Shown: piece by piece, positions 5,556 through 12,628 of the stretch
How positions within the stretch are numbered: the first letter of the stretch is position 1
Layout: every line of letters starts with the position of its first letter
Assembly (NCBI GenBank): GCA_964637725.1
Contig: CAZWXH010000033.1
Coordinates: 1-16,975, forward strand
Direction: 5' to 3'
Source of the DNA: CAZWXH01 sp964637725
GTDB lineage: Bacteria > Bacillota_I > Bacilli_A > Erysipelotrichales > Coprobacillaceae
DNA length: 16,975 bases
Made by a program: the position numbers and the translations under genes
The notes under the pieces: generated by a model
The model's input: only the letters and a program-made list of their open reading frames with translations
What the model was told of the DNA's origin: nothing
The model's database searches: none

Positions 5556-6563
5556 TTATTTCATAGTTCCCTTTCTCGAACAAGATTCTCTTTCAATTAA
5601 AAAACAAGGCATTTGAACGCGGATAGGTGAAATATTTTCATTTCTTAAAAATGCATCATAAACATTTCTAGCACCCATAAATCCCATATCGAAGGTTGGG
5701 GCGAAGATTGTGGTTAATGGTGGCGTTGTATAATTGGCTGTATTGATATTATCAAATCCAATAATTGATATATCTTCAGGTACTTTCAAACCATGTTGAT
5801 GAAGGGCTCGCAGAGCACCTATTGCGATTGGATCACTAGCTGCAAAGATAGCAGTAGGGAGATGCTTGGATTCAATTAATTCATTCATCATTGTAAAACC
5901 AGATTCAGTTGAAAAAGCATCCTCTTTAAGATAATCTTGATAATTTATGCTTTTCTCTTTAGCATACTTGATAAAGTATCTTTTTCTTTGATCAGGATAA
6001 AGAACTTCTTTCGTATATTCTTTTCCACCAAGATATCCAATATCTGTATGACCTAATTGATAAAGATAATCAATAACACTTTTTACAGCATTTTTAAAAT
6101 CTAAAACAATGCTACATTCATGAATAGGATCTATATACATATCTAAAAACACTAAGTTTGCACAAATCTTTTTAAAAGTATCAATATCTTGAGAACTATA
6201 TTTACCTATACAAATAAGTCCTTCTATACCTTGTAAAGAAGATCTATAATCAACATCAGTTTGAAAAACTCTTTTTATTCCAATTTTATTTTGAAAACAG
6301 AATTCTTCAACACCTTGCCTAATTGATAAATAATAAGGATCTTCCATCTCATCAGTTGGAGAAAACCATTGAATAATTCCAATTGTCATGACTGTATCTT
6401 CAGTTTTCTTTTTCTTTTTTTCATAACCAAGCTCTTTGGCAGCTAAAAAAACTTTTTGTCTTGTTTCAATAGGAACACTTAAGGTCATATCATTATTGAG
6501 TATTCTAGAGACACTTGCACTAGAAACACCAGCTAAATCAGCAATATCTTTAATTGTTGCCAT
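5556..6563 (-). CDS. LacI/GalR family transcriptional regulator
   Basis: A 335-residue regulator. Residues 1-50 (MATIKDIADLAGVSSASVSR...LSVPIETRQKV) are the LacI helix-turn-helix and hinge, followed by a periplasmic-binding-protein-like core (TIGIIQWF..., YLGGKEYTKE, AIFAASDPIAIGAL, SIIGFDNI). The N-terminal core motif and the AFSTESGF...LIESKHLPTAIF region resemble GalR/EbgR-type sugar regulators. It is divergent from aldose 1-epimerase and shares an intergenic region with two identical operator candidates, so control of galM and of itself, with a galactose- or glucose-related inducer, is the likely role. CTTCCTT-complement SD AAGGAAG lies 7 nt before the ATG. Confidence 0.9.
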   Translation of the reverse strand: MATIKDIADLAGVSSASVSRILNNDMTLSVPIETRQKVFLAAKELGYEKKKKKTEDTVMTIGIIQWFSPTDEMEDPYYLSIRQGVEEFCFQNKIGIKRVFQTDVDYRSSLQGIEGLICIGKYSSQDIDTFKKICANLVFLDMYIDPIHECSIVLDFKNAVKSVIDYLYQLGHTDIGYLGGKEYTKEVLYPDQRKRYFIKYAKEKSINYQDYLKEDAFSTESGFTMMNELIESKHLPTAIFAASDPIAIGALRALHQHGLKVPEDISIIGFDNINTANYTTPPLTTIFAPTFDMGFMGARNVYDAFLRNENISPIRVQMPCFLIERESCSRKGTMK

Positions 6564-6583
6564 ATGTTCACTTCCTTTTTATT

Positions 6584-6612
6584 ATTCTATCATTTACTAA
6601 AATCAAAATCAA
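6584..6612 (-). promoter_or_regulatory. Sigma-A promoter of the LacI-family gene
   Basis: Minus-strand TTGATT (6607-6612), 17 bp, TAGAAT (6584-6589). Operator copy 1 lies within the spacer. Confidence 0.65.
6592..6602. promoter_or_regulatory. Operator candidate 1 (LacI family)
   Basis: ATTTACTAAAA, containing the odd-centred palindrome TTTA-C-TAAA, lies in the spacer of the regulator's own promoter, where binding would autorepress. An identical copy lies 22 bp downstream. Confidence 0.5.
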
Positions 6613-6613
6613 T

Positions 6614-6624
6614 ATTTACTAAAA
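6614..6624. promoter_or_regulatory. Operator candidate 2 (LacI family)
   Basis: Second ATTTACTAAAA, two helical turns from the first, immediately before the galM -35 and just upstream of the regulator's -35. Confidence 0.5.
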
Positions 6625-6627
6625 CTA

Positions 6628-6656
6628 TTGACTTTGTATATAACAAATTTTAGAAT
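6628..6656 (+). promoter_or_regulatory. Sigma-A promoter of galM
   Basis: TTGACT (6628-6633), 17 bp, TAGAAT (6651-6656), followed by an AGGAGG SD (6667-6672). Confidence 0.75.
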
Positions 6657-6679
6657 AAGAGAAGATAGGAGGTTTTAAA

Positions 6680-7684
6680 ATGATTAACGTTATAAAACAA
6701 GAAAATAATATTGATTTTATTCAAATGAAAAATGATAATCTTGAGATTGTTGTTTCTAACTATGGCTGTACAATTATGAAAGTCTTAATGAAAGATAAAG
6801 ATGGTCATATTGATGATGTTGTATTGGGTTATGAAACAATAGAAGAATATCAAAACTATGATGCTTATTTAGGTGCATTGGTCGGAAGAGTCGCAAATAG
6901 AATAGCGAAAGGTACATTTACTATTGACGGTCAAACATATCATGTTCCTATTAACAATGGTCCTAATTCACTACATGGAGGAATCAAAGGATTTAGTTAT
7001 CAAATCTTTGATTATACAATTCAAGATAACTCAATTGTATTTAAATATGTATCAAATGATGGTGAAGAGGGATATCCTGGAACTTTAACACTACAGGCAA
7101 CTTATACATTATTAGAAAATGCCTTGAAGATTGATTATCATGCAACAACTTCAAAAGCTACTTTAATTAATATCACAAATCATTCATATTTTAATTTATC
7201 AGGGAAAACAGAGAATATTTATAATCATGCATTACAAATCCATGCTGATCAATTTGCATGTGTTGATGCTGATGGTTTAACAACAGGAGTTTTAAGAGAT
7301 GTTGAAGGAAGTCCTTTTGACTTTAGAAATGCAACACTTATTAAAGAATTGATTGAAAAAGAAGATGAACAATTAACTTTAGGAAATGGTTATGATCACC
7401 CATTTATCTTTAATCAAAAGACGAATCAAGTTATTTTATATCATCAAGGCACTGGAAGAAAACTGATTGTATCAACAACATTACCGCAAGCTCAAATTTA
7501 TACAGCCAATTATTTAGATGGTAGACTTGGCAAATATGGTCATCACTATGATGCAAGAGATGGTATTTGTATTGAAACACAAAATATGCCTGATGCCATC
7601 CATATAGAAAAAGAACCTTCAACGCTTTTAAAAGCGAATGAAGAATATAACGAAACAACTATTTACTCTTTTACAGTTGAATAG
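6680..7684 (+). CDS. galM: Aldose 1-epimerase (mutarotase)
   Basis: A 334-residue GalM-type galactose mutarotase, which interconverts alpha and beta anomers of aldohexoses in the cytoplasm as the entry to the Leloir pathway. Family motifs are present in order: GRVANRIAKG (R70, N73, R74), NNGPNSLHGG (H99), ITNHSYFNLSG with the catalytic acid H168, NGYDHPF (D239), and ICIETQNMPDA with the catalytic base E299. Length is normal. AGGAGG lies 7 nt before the ATG. No other galactose gene is in the window, so it may serve housekeeping sugar metabolism under the divergent LacI-family regulator. No convincing terminator follows before dacB. Confidence 0.95.
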   Translation: MINVIKQENNIDFIQMKNDNLEIVVSNYGCTIMKVLMKDKDGHIDDVVLGYETIEEYQNYDAYLGALVGRVANRIAKGTFTIDGQTYHVPINNGPNSLHGGIKGFSYQIFDYTIQDNSIVFKYVSNDGEEGYPGTLTLQATYTLLENALKIDYHATTSKATLINITNHSYFNLSGKTENIYNHALQIHADQFACVDADGLTTGVLRDVEGSPFDFRNATLIKELIEKEDEQLTLGNGYDHPFIFNQKTNQVILYHQGTGRKLIVSTTLPQAQIYTANYLDGRLGKYGHHYDARDGICIETQNMPDAIHIEKEPSTLLKANEEYNETTIYSFTVE

Positions 7685-7693
7685 TAAAAAAAG

Positions 7694-7722
7694 ACATAAT
7701 AAATAAACAGAACACATATATT
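7694..7722 (+). promoter_or_regulatory. Sigma-E-like sporulation promoter of dacB-spmA-spmB
   Basis: ACATAAT (7694-7700), exactly 14 bp, CATATATT (7715-7722). Compared with the Bacillus sigma-E consensus KMATATT-N14-CATACANT this is 5 of 7 and 7 of 8. The dacB operon of Bacillus subtilis is sigma-E dependent. Confidence 0.5.
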
Positions 7723-7737
7723 GTCATAGGTGAGACT

Positions 7738-8751
7738 ATGAAAAAAGTGTTCTTTTCTTTTTGTGTTTTTTTAATGTTAATTAATCCTGTTAAGGCTGTT
7801 GACTTTCAGGGGAAGGCGTATATTGTTATGGACTCTTTTACCCAAAATGTATTAGAGGGGAAAAATGAACATTATGTACAAAGCGTTGCTTCTATTTCAA
7901 AAATAATGACGGCTATTATCGCAATTGAAAATGGTCATCTTGATGATGATTATGTCATCGGAGAAGAAGTGAATAAAGCGTGGGGAAGTGGTGTCTATAT
8001 ACATATAGGAGACCACATAAATTTAAGAGATTTATTACATGGATTATTACTCAGAAGTGGAAATGATGCAGCCAATGTTATTGCTAAAAATATTGGTGGA
8101 GATATTCAAACATTTGTTGCGATGATGAATAAGAAAGCTAGGGAATTGAAATTAACAGACACATTGTTTTCTAATCCAACCGGATTAGATGAAGAAGATG
8201 CTGGAAATAAATCATCGGTTTATGATATGGCTAAGTTAATGAGTTATTGTTCACAAAATCCTATCTTTAATGATATTGCTATGAAGGAAACTTATAAAAG
8301 AGAAGATGGTGGTGGAACTTGGCATAATAAAAACCGGTTATTGGAAGAATATGAATATTGTGTTGGTGGTAAAACAGGCTTCACAAAGAAGGCCAAAAGA
8401 ACATTGGTGACAAGGGCTGTTAAGGATGATATTTCATTAATTATAGTGACTTTTAATTGTGGGAATGATTTTGAATTTCATAAGGAAAAATATAATGAGA
8501 GTTTTGATAAGTATCAAAAGATATTGATTCTACCAAAAGGAATCTATCAACATCATGGTCATTCTTTCTTAATTGATAAGGATATATATTATTGTGGAAG
8601 TGAATCTTCAAAGGCATCTCTATTAGGTGAAAAAGACTATTTATCTGTTTATGTATCTCAAAATCAAATTTATAAAGTTAAAAAAGCAACACCAACAAAA
8701 ACAATTCTTCATTATTGGTATATTCTTTTGGGGGATTTTATTAATGGCTAG
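7738..8751 (+). CDS. dacB: Sporulation D-alanyl-D-alanine carboxypeptidase (PBP5* type)
   Basis: A 337-residue S11-family penicillin-binding protein. The signal peptide MKKVFFSFCVFLMLINPVKA (1-20) probably ends at AVD. Active-site motifs are complete: SISK (S52, K55), SGN (107-109) and KTG (212-214). It trims the terminal D-Ala from peptidoglycan pentapeptides outside the membrane. It is followed without gap by spmA and spmB, the order of the B. subtilis dacB-spmA-spmB operon, in which it acts on spore cortex cross-linking. The region after KTG is shorter than in many family members, and a hydrophobic stretch near the C-terminus (ILHYWYILLGDF) could act as membrane association. SD AGGTGAG precedes the ATG. 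Confidence 0.88.
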   Translation: MKKVFFSFCVFLMLINPVKAVDFQGKAYIVMDSFTQNVLEGKNEHYVQSVASISKIMTAIIAIENGHLDDDYVIGEEVNKAWGSGVYIHIGDHINLRDLLHGLLLRSGNDAANVIAKNIGGDIQTFVAMMNKKARELKLTDTLFSNPTGLDEEDAGNKSSVYDMAKLMSYCSQNPIFNDIAMKETYKREDGGGTWHNKNRLLEEYEYCVGGKTGFTKKAKRTLVTRAVKDDISLIIVTFNCGNDFEFHKEKYNESFDKYQKILILPKGIYQHHGHSFLIDKDIYYCGSESSKASLLGEKDYLSVYVSQNQIYKVKKATPTKTILHYWYILLGDFING

Positions 8752-9313
8752 ATTATGGAAGTGGAGTGTAGTTATATTTCTACTCACTGGTTTAATAATG
8801 CATCGTGAAGAAGATATGATGAGTGCAATTATGGATACTCCATATCAAGTCTTTGATTTAATTATGACAGTTTTATTATCAGCAGCTTTATGGGGAGGAT
8901 TTTTAAAGGTTATTGAAAAAACTGGTTTTATGAATTATTTTAGTTTTTTACTTAAACCAATATTAAGATTAATCTATGGTTCGATTATTGAAAAGAATGA
9001 TATTTATGCATATGTATCTTCTAATGTTATCGCAAATCTTTTCGGACTTGGCTCACTAGCGACTTTAAGTGGTATAAAAGCATTTCAAAAGCTTAATGAG
9101 TTAAATCCTAATACTGATAAACCTTCTAGAGAAATGTTAACTTTGGTTATTATAAATACTGCTGGTCTATGTTTGTTTCCTTCTTCATTAATTATGTTAA
9201 GGCAACAATTTGGTTCTTCTAATCTTTATCAATTCTATCCATATATGTTACTTATCTCAATAACTATTATTGTTATTGGATTAGTTATTCAAAGGGTGAT
9301 TGATCATGAATAA
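8744..9313 (+). CDS. spmA: Spore maturation protein A
   Basis: A 189-residue polytopic membrane protein of the nucleoside-recognition (Gate) family. Recognisable SpmA segments are SNVIANLFGLGSLATLSGIKAF, given here as NVIANLFGLGSLATLSGIKA, and the later TLVIINTAGLCLFPSSLIMLR. It works with SpmB in spore core dehydration; the transported species, if any, is not established. The ATG at 8744 overlaps the dacB stop by 8 bp, with GGGGGA (8730-8735) 8 nt upstream. The open frame extends about 40 codons further 5', but inside dacB and without support from the family. Length is close to the usual ~195. Confidence 0.9.
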   Translation: MARLWKWSVVIFLLTGLIMHREEDMMSAIMDTPYQVFDLIMTVLLSAALWGGFLKVIEKTGFMNYFSFLLKPILRLIYGSIIEKNDIYAYVSSNVIANLFGLGSLATLSGIKAFQKLNELNPNTDKPSREMLTLVIINTAGLCLFPSSLIMLRQQFGSSNLYQFYPYMLLISITIIVIGLVIQRVIDHE

Positions 9314-9815
9314 GATTATTATTATATTTTTAGTAATTGTTTTTATTGATGGTTTATTGAAAAGAGCACCTTTATTTGATTATTTTATTGATGGTGTAAG
9401 AGATACTTTTTATTTAATTAAACCAGTTTTTACAACTTTGATGGCTTTTATGTTATTTGTATCTTTACTTAGAAGTAGTGGTTTTATTGATGTATTAAGT
9501 ACTTGTTTTCAACCGCTTATCCAAATGCTTAATATTCCTATTGATATCTTTGTTTTAGGAATCTTAAGGCCAGTTAGCGCAAATGCTTCATTATCTTTTC
9601 TTTATTCCATATATGGCGTATTTGGGGTAGATCATCCCCTTGGTTTATTATCAACTTTAATCCAAAGTGGAAGTGATACAACCTTATATGTTGTTGCCTT
9701 GTATTTTTCATCATTAAAGTTAAAAAATACCCGCTATGCGATAGGAATTGGATTAACCATGGATTTTCTTTCCTTTATCTTTGCGATTGTTATCTATTTA
9801 AAATTGTTTGTATAA
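9306..9815 (+). CDS. spmB: Spore maturation protein B
   Basis: A 169-residue membrane protein, paralogous in fold to SpmA. Typical SpmB features are FIDGVRDTFYLIKPVFTTL, LGILRPVSANASL and STLIQSGSDTTLYVVALYF. It acts with SpmA in spore maturation. It overlaps spmA by 8 bp; AGGGTGAT (9293-9300) sits 5 nt before the ATG at 9306, which I prefer over the TTG at 9300. No terminator is obvious before rluB, but rluB has its own promoter. Confidence 0.9.
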   Translation: MNKIIIIFLVIVFIDGLLKRAPLFDYFIDGVRDTFYLIKPVFTTLMAFMLFVSLLRSSGFIDVLSTCFQPLIQMLNIPIDIFVLGILRPVSANASLSFLYSIYGVFGVDHPLGLLSTLIQSGSDTTLYVVALYFSSLKLKNTRYAIGIGLTMDFLSFIFAIVIYLKLFV

Positions 9816-9835
9816 TTTTAAAAAATATGTATAAT
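9808..9835 (+). promoter_or_regulatory. Probable sigma-A promoter of rluB
   Basis: TTGTAT (9808-9813), 16 bp, perfect TATAAT (9830-9835), 23 bp before the start. The -35 overlaps the end of spmB. Confidence 0.6.
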
Positions 9836-9858
9836 GATGAAAGAAAGGACGTGATACT

Positions 9859-10599
9859 ATGGAAAGACTACAAAAAGCAATTGCTGCTAGTGGATATACT
9901 TCTAGAAGAAAAGCAGAAGATTTAATTCGTGAAAAGAGAGTCAAAGTCAATGGTGAAGTCGTTAGTGAATTAGGTGTTAAAGTAAAATCAGGAGATATGA
10001 TTATGATTGATGATGTTTTACTTGAAGGAGAAAACAAAGTCTATTATTTATTTTATAAACCAAAAAGCTGTATTTGTACATTGAGTGATGAATTCGATAG
10101 ACCAACTGTTATTGATTACTTCAAAGGCGTTGAACAACGTATTTATCCTGTTGGACGTTTAGATTATGATACAACAGGTGTCTTATTAATGACTAATGAT
10201 GGTGATTTTGCGAATTTAATGATGCATCCTTCTTCACATTTAGAAAAAGTGTATGAAGTGAGTATTAAAGGTTTAATTAATGGTGAAACATTAAGAAAAT
10301 TAGAAACTGGAGTATATCTTGAAGGCGCTAAGACGCTTCCTTGCAGTATTAAGATTGTTGATAAAGATACAGAACATCAAACAACAATGTTAATGATTAG
10401 ATTAGTTGAAGGAAAAAATCGTCAAGTTAAAAAGATGTTTGAGGCGGTTGGACATGATGTAAAAAGACTACATCGTATTCAAATTGGAACTATCAATCTT
10501 AAAGGATTAACACCGGGGAATTATCGTATGTTAAAACCTCAAGAAGTCAAAGAACTAAGAAATATGGCTTTGTTAAAAAAATCAAATAACAAAAGATAA
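9859..10599 (+). CDS. rluB: 23S rRNA pseudouridine synthase, RluB type
   Basis: A 246-residue RsuA/RluB-family enzyme that isomerises uridine to pseudouridine in rRNA. The N-terminal S4 RNA-binding domain spans 1-60 (ERLQKAIAASGYTSRRKAE, VKVNGEVV). The catalytic motif is GRLDYDTTGVLLMTNDGD with the nucleophile D102. The C-terminal TMLMIRLVEGKNRQVKKMFE and VKRLHRIQIG are standard. RluB (23S position 2605 in E. coli numbering) is favoured over RsuA by resemblance to Firmicute YpuL/RluB and by its position after spmB, which also matches Bacillus order; substrate assignment is inference. A strong terminator follows immediately. Confidence 0.9.
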   Translation: MERLQKAIAASGYTSRRKAEDLIREKRVKVNGEVVSELGVKVKSGDMIMIDDVLLEGENKVYYLFYKPKSCICTLSDEFDRPTVIDYFKGVEQRIYPVGRLDYDTTGVLLMTNDGDFANLMMHPSSHLEKVYEVSIKGLINGETLRKLETGVYLEGAKTLPCSIKIVDKDTEHQTTMLMIRLVEGKNRQVKKMFEAVGHDVKRLHRIQIGTINLKGLTPGNYRMLKPQEVKELRNMALLKKSNNKR

Positions 10600-10602
10600 G
10601 AT

Positions 10603-10635
10603 AAGAGTATCATCATTATGATGATACTCTTTTTT
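10603..10635 (+). terminator. Strong intrinsic terminator of rluB
   Basis: AAGAGTATCATC pairs with GATGATACTCTT around ATTAT, followed by TTTTTT. The stem is perfect. Confidence 0.92.
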
Positions 10636-10661
10636 AGTCGATATTTAGATTACGAAATCTA

Positions 10662-10689
10662 TTGAGGAATGAATGATTGTGGGTATAAT
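10662..10689 (+). promoter_or_regulatory. Probable promoter of the zinc-ribbon gene
   Basis: TTGAGG (10662-10667), 16 bp, TATAAT (10684-10689), 21 bp before the ATG at 10711. Confidence 0.6.
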
Positions 10690-10710
10690 AAACAAAAAGG
10701 AGGTATGGTT

Positions 10711-10926
10711 ATGCGCAGTGTGATTTTAGATGAAGACAAGAAAAATATTTGTGGAATATGTGGTGCAAAAGAACCATTTATTGAATATAAAGAATTAGAA
10801 GGGGTTCATTTTATTTGGTGTAATAAGTGTAATACGATAAGTTTTTTTAAAGAGATTGAAGATTATTCTATAAGACAAATAATAGAAAAGGAAATGAATT
10901 TTTATCATCAAGCACAAAGTAAATAA
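10711..10926 (+). CDS. Small zinc-ribbon protein, unrecognised
   Basis: A 71-residue protein with two knuckles, CGICG (C18, C21 region) and CNKCN about 22 residues later, a CxxC-x(n)-CxxC arrangement typical of a zinc ribbon. The C-terminal half is helical and charged (YSIRQIIEKEMNFYHQ). The function is unknown; binding of nucleic acid or protein is possible. I chose the ATG at 10711 because AAAAAGGAGG (10694-10703) is 7 nt upstream; the ATG at 10705 is only 1 nt from the SD, and the longer frame from 10669 would place the -10 box inside the coding region. It is a single-gene unit between its promoter and a bidirectional terminator. Confidence 0.7.
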   Translation: MRSVILDEDKKNICGICGAKEPFIEYKELEGVHFIWCNKCNTISFFKEIEDYSIRQIIEKEMNFYHQAQSK

Positions 10927-10955
10927 AAAAGGTCTCAATTTATGAGGCCTTTTTC
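10925..10955. terminator. Bidirectional terminator between convergent genes
   Basis: AAAAAGGTCTCA (10926-10937) pairs with TGAGGCCTTTTT (10943-10954) around ATTTA, with one T-G wobble. T-runs are present on both strands, serving the zinc-ribbon gene and the ferredoxin. Confidence 0.88.
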
Positions 10956-10964
10956 TAAGATAAA

Positions 10965-11147
10965 TTATTCTTCAATTGCTCCAACTGGGCAGCTTGCGAT
11001 AGCTTCTTTAGCACTATCGATTAATTCTGCAGGAACTTCACCAATAATGTTTTCAGCAAGACCATCTGCATTCATATCGAATACTTCAGGACAAACTGCA
11101 GTGCAAGCACCACAACCGATGCAAGTATCATTTACATTAAATGCCAT
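10965..11147 (-). CDS. Single-cluster [4Fe-4S] ferredoxin
   Basis: A 60-residue ferredoxin. CIGCGACTAVCP (C9, C12, C15, C19) and SCPVGAI (C53) give CxxCxxC...C for one [4Fe-4S] cluster; C19 is the extra cysteine that pairs in a disulfide or a vestigial site in related one-cluster ferredoxins. It is acidic, as expected of a low-potential electron carrier in the cytoplasm of an anaerobe. Partner enzymes are not in the window. AAGGAGG (11156-11162) is 8 nt before the ATG. It has its own promoter and a shared terminator, so it is monocistronic. Confidence 0.95.
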   Translation of the reverse strand: MAFNVNDTCIGCGACTAVCPEVFDMNADGLAENIIGEVPAELIDSAKEAIASCPVGAIEE

Positions 11148-11177
11148 TTTTATTTCCTCCTTATTTATTCTATAATC

Positions 11178-11205
11178 ATTATAAACTAAATATAATATTT
11201 TTCAA
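11178..11205 (-). promoter_or_regulatory. Sigma-A promoter of the ferredoxin gene
   Basis: Minus-strand TTGAAA (11200-11205), 16 bp, TATAAT (11178-11183). It is back to back with the promoter of the 11259 gene. Confidence 0.7.
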
Positions 11206-11213
11206 AGTTTATT

Positions 11214-11241
11214 TTCATAAAATTTAAAGTTATGTTATAAT
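11214..11241 (+). promoter_or_regulatory. Extended -10 promoter upstream of the cmk cluster
   Basis: TGTTATAAT (11233-11241) is a perfect extended -10; TTCATA (11214-11219) lies 16 bp upstream as a weak -35. It may be the main promoter for 11259 through gpsA. Confidence 0.65.
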
Positions 11242-11258
11242 AGTATCGGTGATAAAAT

Positions 11259-11915
11259 ATGGATAAACAAACAAGAGTTAATAAATACAAGAAATTTAGA
11301 GAAGAAATGAAGGAAGAAGTTCCTATTGATCGTCAAAGCATTGATGAAGTTGATGAAAAAGATGATGATTTTTTAGCTTTTATTCCTAAAGAAAACAATA
11401 AGAATATTGAAGATACTTTAATGGAACCTTTATCTTATGAAACATTAGAAAAAGATAATGAAGAAGTTAGACATGCTATTAAAGAAGCAAAAGTGAATGT
11501 TGGAAAAGAACAATATAATACACGTCTTGATATATTGAATAAAATCAAACAAGAGGATGAAGATTATGTTCCAGTTCATGAATATCAAACTAAAGATTTT
11601 TCAAAGGGTCATGTGGTTGCTTCGCAACCAGAAAAGAAACTTTCTTTATTAGAGAAGTTAGCGGCAATGTCGCCTGAAGAAGATGCAGAAGAGTTAAAGA
11701 AATATGAAGAAGATTTAACTGTTGCTGATTTAATGTCTTCTAATAAACCAAAGAAAGTAAAAGTTGTTCCTCAATATGTAGAAGAGGAAGAAGACGATGA
11801 AGAAGATGAAGAAGAAAATAGTAAAGTCGTGACAATTTTAAATTATGTCATTATTGGTTTTATTGTTATATTTATTATATTAGTTTTCTTTATTGTGAAA
11901 CAACTGTTGTTCTAA
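11259..11915 (+). CDS. Acidic tail-anchored protein, unrecognised
   Basis: A 218-residue protein. The N-terminus is basic and helical (MDKQTRVNKYKKFREEMKEE), the long middle is acidic and probably disordered or coiled, and a run of twelve E/D residues lies at about 175-186. A single transmembrane helix (about 190-213) is followed by KQLLF at the very C-terminus. This topology puts nearly the whole protein in the cytoplasm, tethered by its tail. I do not recognise a family. The layout is reminiscent of cell-division or scaffold membrane tethers, but that is speculation. GGTGAT precedes the ATG by 5 nt. It sits directly before cmk, separated by a hairpin. Confidence 0.75.
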   Translation: MDKQTRVNKYKKFREEMKEEVPIDRQSIDEVDEKDDDFLAFIPKENNKNIEDTLMEPLSYETLEKDNEEVRHAIKEAKVNVGKEQYNTRLDILNKIKQEDEDYVPVHEYQTKDFSKGHVVASQPEKKLSLLEKLAAMSPEEDAEELKKYEEDLTVADLMSSNKPKKVKVVPQYVEEEEDDEEDEEENSKVVTILNYVIIGFIVIFIILVFFIVKQLLF

Positions 11916-11938
11916 ACTAAGGGAAACCTTAGTTTTTT
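11914..11938 (+). terminator. Terminator-like GAAA-tetraloop hairpin before cmk
   Basis: AAACTAAGG pairs perfectly with CCTTAGTTT around a GAAA tetraloop, followed by a total of six T. The cmk SD (AAGGAGG) begins at the next base. It may terminate partly or set the stoichiometry of the cluster. Confidence 0.8.
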
Positions 11939-11952
11939 AAGGAGGAAATAAA

Positions 11953-12612
11953 ATGAAGAAAATATCTATTGCGATTGATGGACCTGCAGCTGCTGGTAAA
12001 TCAACAATTGCGAAGAGAGTAGCTAAAGCATTAGAATATACTTATATTGATACAGGGGCAATGTATCGTTGTGTGGCTTATTTTGCGCATATCAATCATG
12101 TTGATTTTGAGGATGAAGAGAAGGTTTGTCAATTGCTTTCGCTTATTAATATTAAGATGCTTCCAGATGGAACAATCTTATTAAATGATAAAGATGTGAC
12201 CTCATTAATTAGACAAAATGATGTGTCAATGGGAGCAAGTATTGTTTCTAGATATGGACAAGTCAGAGAATTCTTAGTTGCAAAGCAACGAGAGATGGCA
12301 AAGGGTGGCGGTGTTATCCTTGATGGTAGAGATATTGGCACAGTTGTTTTAAAAGACGCTGAGCTTAAGATTTATCAAGTTGCTAGCATTGATTGCCGAG
12401 CTTTAAGAAGACATAAAGAAAATCTTGAAAGAGGACTAGATTCTCAAATAGATGCTATTTGTGAAGAAATAGCAAAACGTGATGATCAAGATATGAACAG
12501 AAAAATATCACCGCTTAAAAAAGCTGATGATGCAATTGAAATCGATACATCTGACATGACTTTAGAAGACGTTGTTGATCAGGTGATGGAACTAGTTAAA
12601 CAAAGAATATAA
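11953..12612 (+). CDS. cmk: Cytidylate kinase
   Basis: A 219-residue (d)CMP kinase that phosphorylates CMP and dCMP with ATP, needed for RNA, DNA and phospholipid precursor supply. Motifs visible are the P-loop IDGPAAAGKST (G10-T18), YIDTGAMYRCVAY (36-48), the DGRDIGTVV lid and NMP-binding loop, and RDDQDMNR near the C-terminus. Length is normal for the bacterial enzyme. A strong AAGGAGG SD abuts the upstream hairpin. It is followed 16 bp later by der, and then by gpsA, a cluster conserved in many Firmicutes. Confidence 0.97.
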   Translation: MKKISIAIDGPAAAGKSTIAKRVAKALEYTYIDTGAMYRCVAYFAHINHVDFEDEEKVCQLLSLINIKMLPDGTILLNDKDVTSLIRQNDVSMGASIVSRYGQVREFLVAKQREMAKGGGVILDGRDIGTVVLKDAELKIYQVASIDCRALRRHKENLERGLDSQIDAICEEIAKRDDQDMNRKISPLKKADDAIEIDTSDMTLEDVVDQVMELVKQRI

Positions 12613-12628
12613 GAGAGGAAGTGAAGAT

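Noticed and set aside
7660..7700. Short TTTACT / AGTAAA repeat after galM as terminator
   Set aside because: Six pairs with a long loop and no T-run on the plus strand; too weak to call.
8627..8743. N-terminal extension of SpmA by 39 codons
   Set aside because: It lies wholly inside dacB, is lysine- and phenylalanine-rich without SpmA similarity, and the ATG at 8744 has an SD at good spacing.
10669..10710. Extended N-terminus (MNDCGYNKQKGG...) of the zinc-ribbon protein
   Set aside because: It would place the -10 TATAAT and the strong AGGAGG inside coding sequence.
10942..11175. 77-residue plus-strand ORF
   Set aside because: It is antisense to the clear ferredoxin gene and starts inside the bidirectional terminator.
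11850..11880. TTGGTT-16-TATATT as an internal promoter for cmk
   Set aside because: It falls in the AT-rich transmembrane codons of the upstream gene and is no better than chance there; not listed, though it cannot be excluded.
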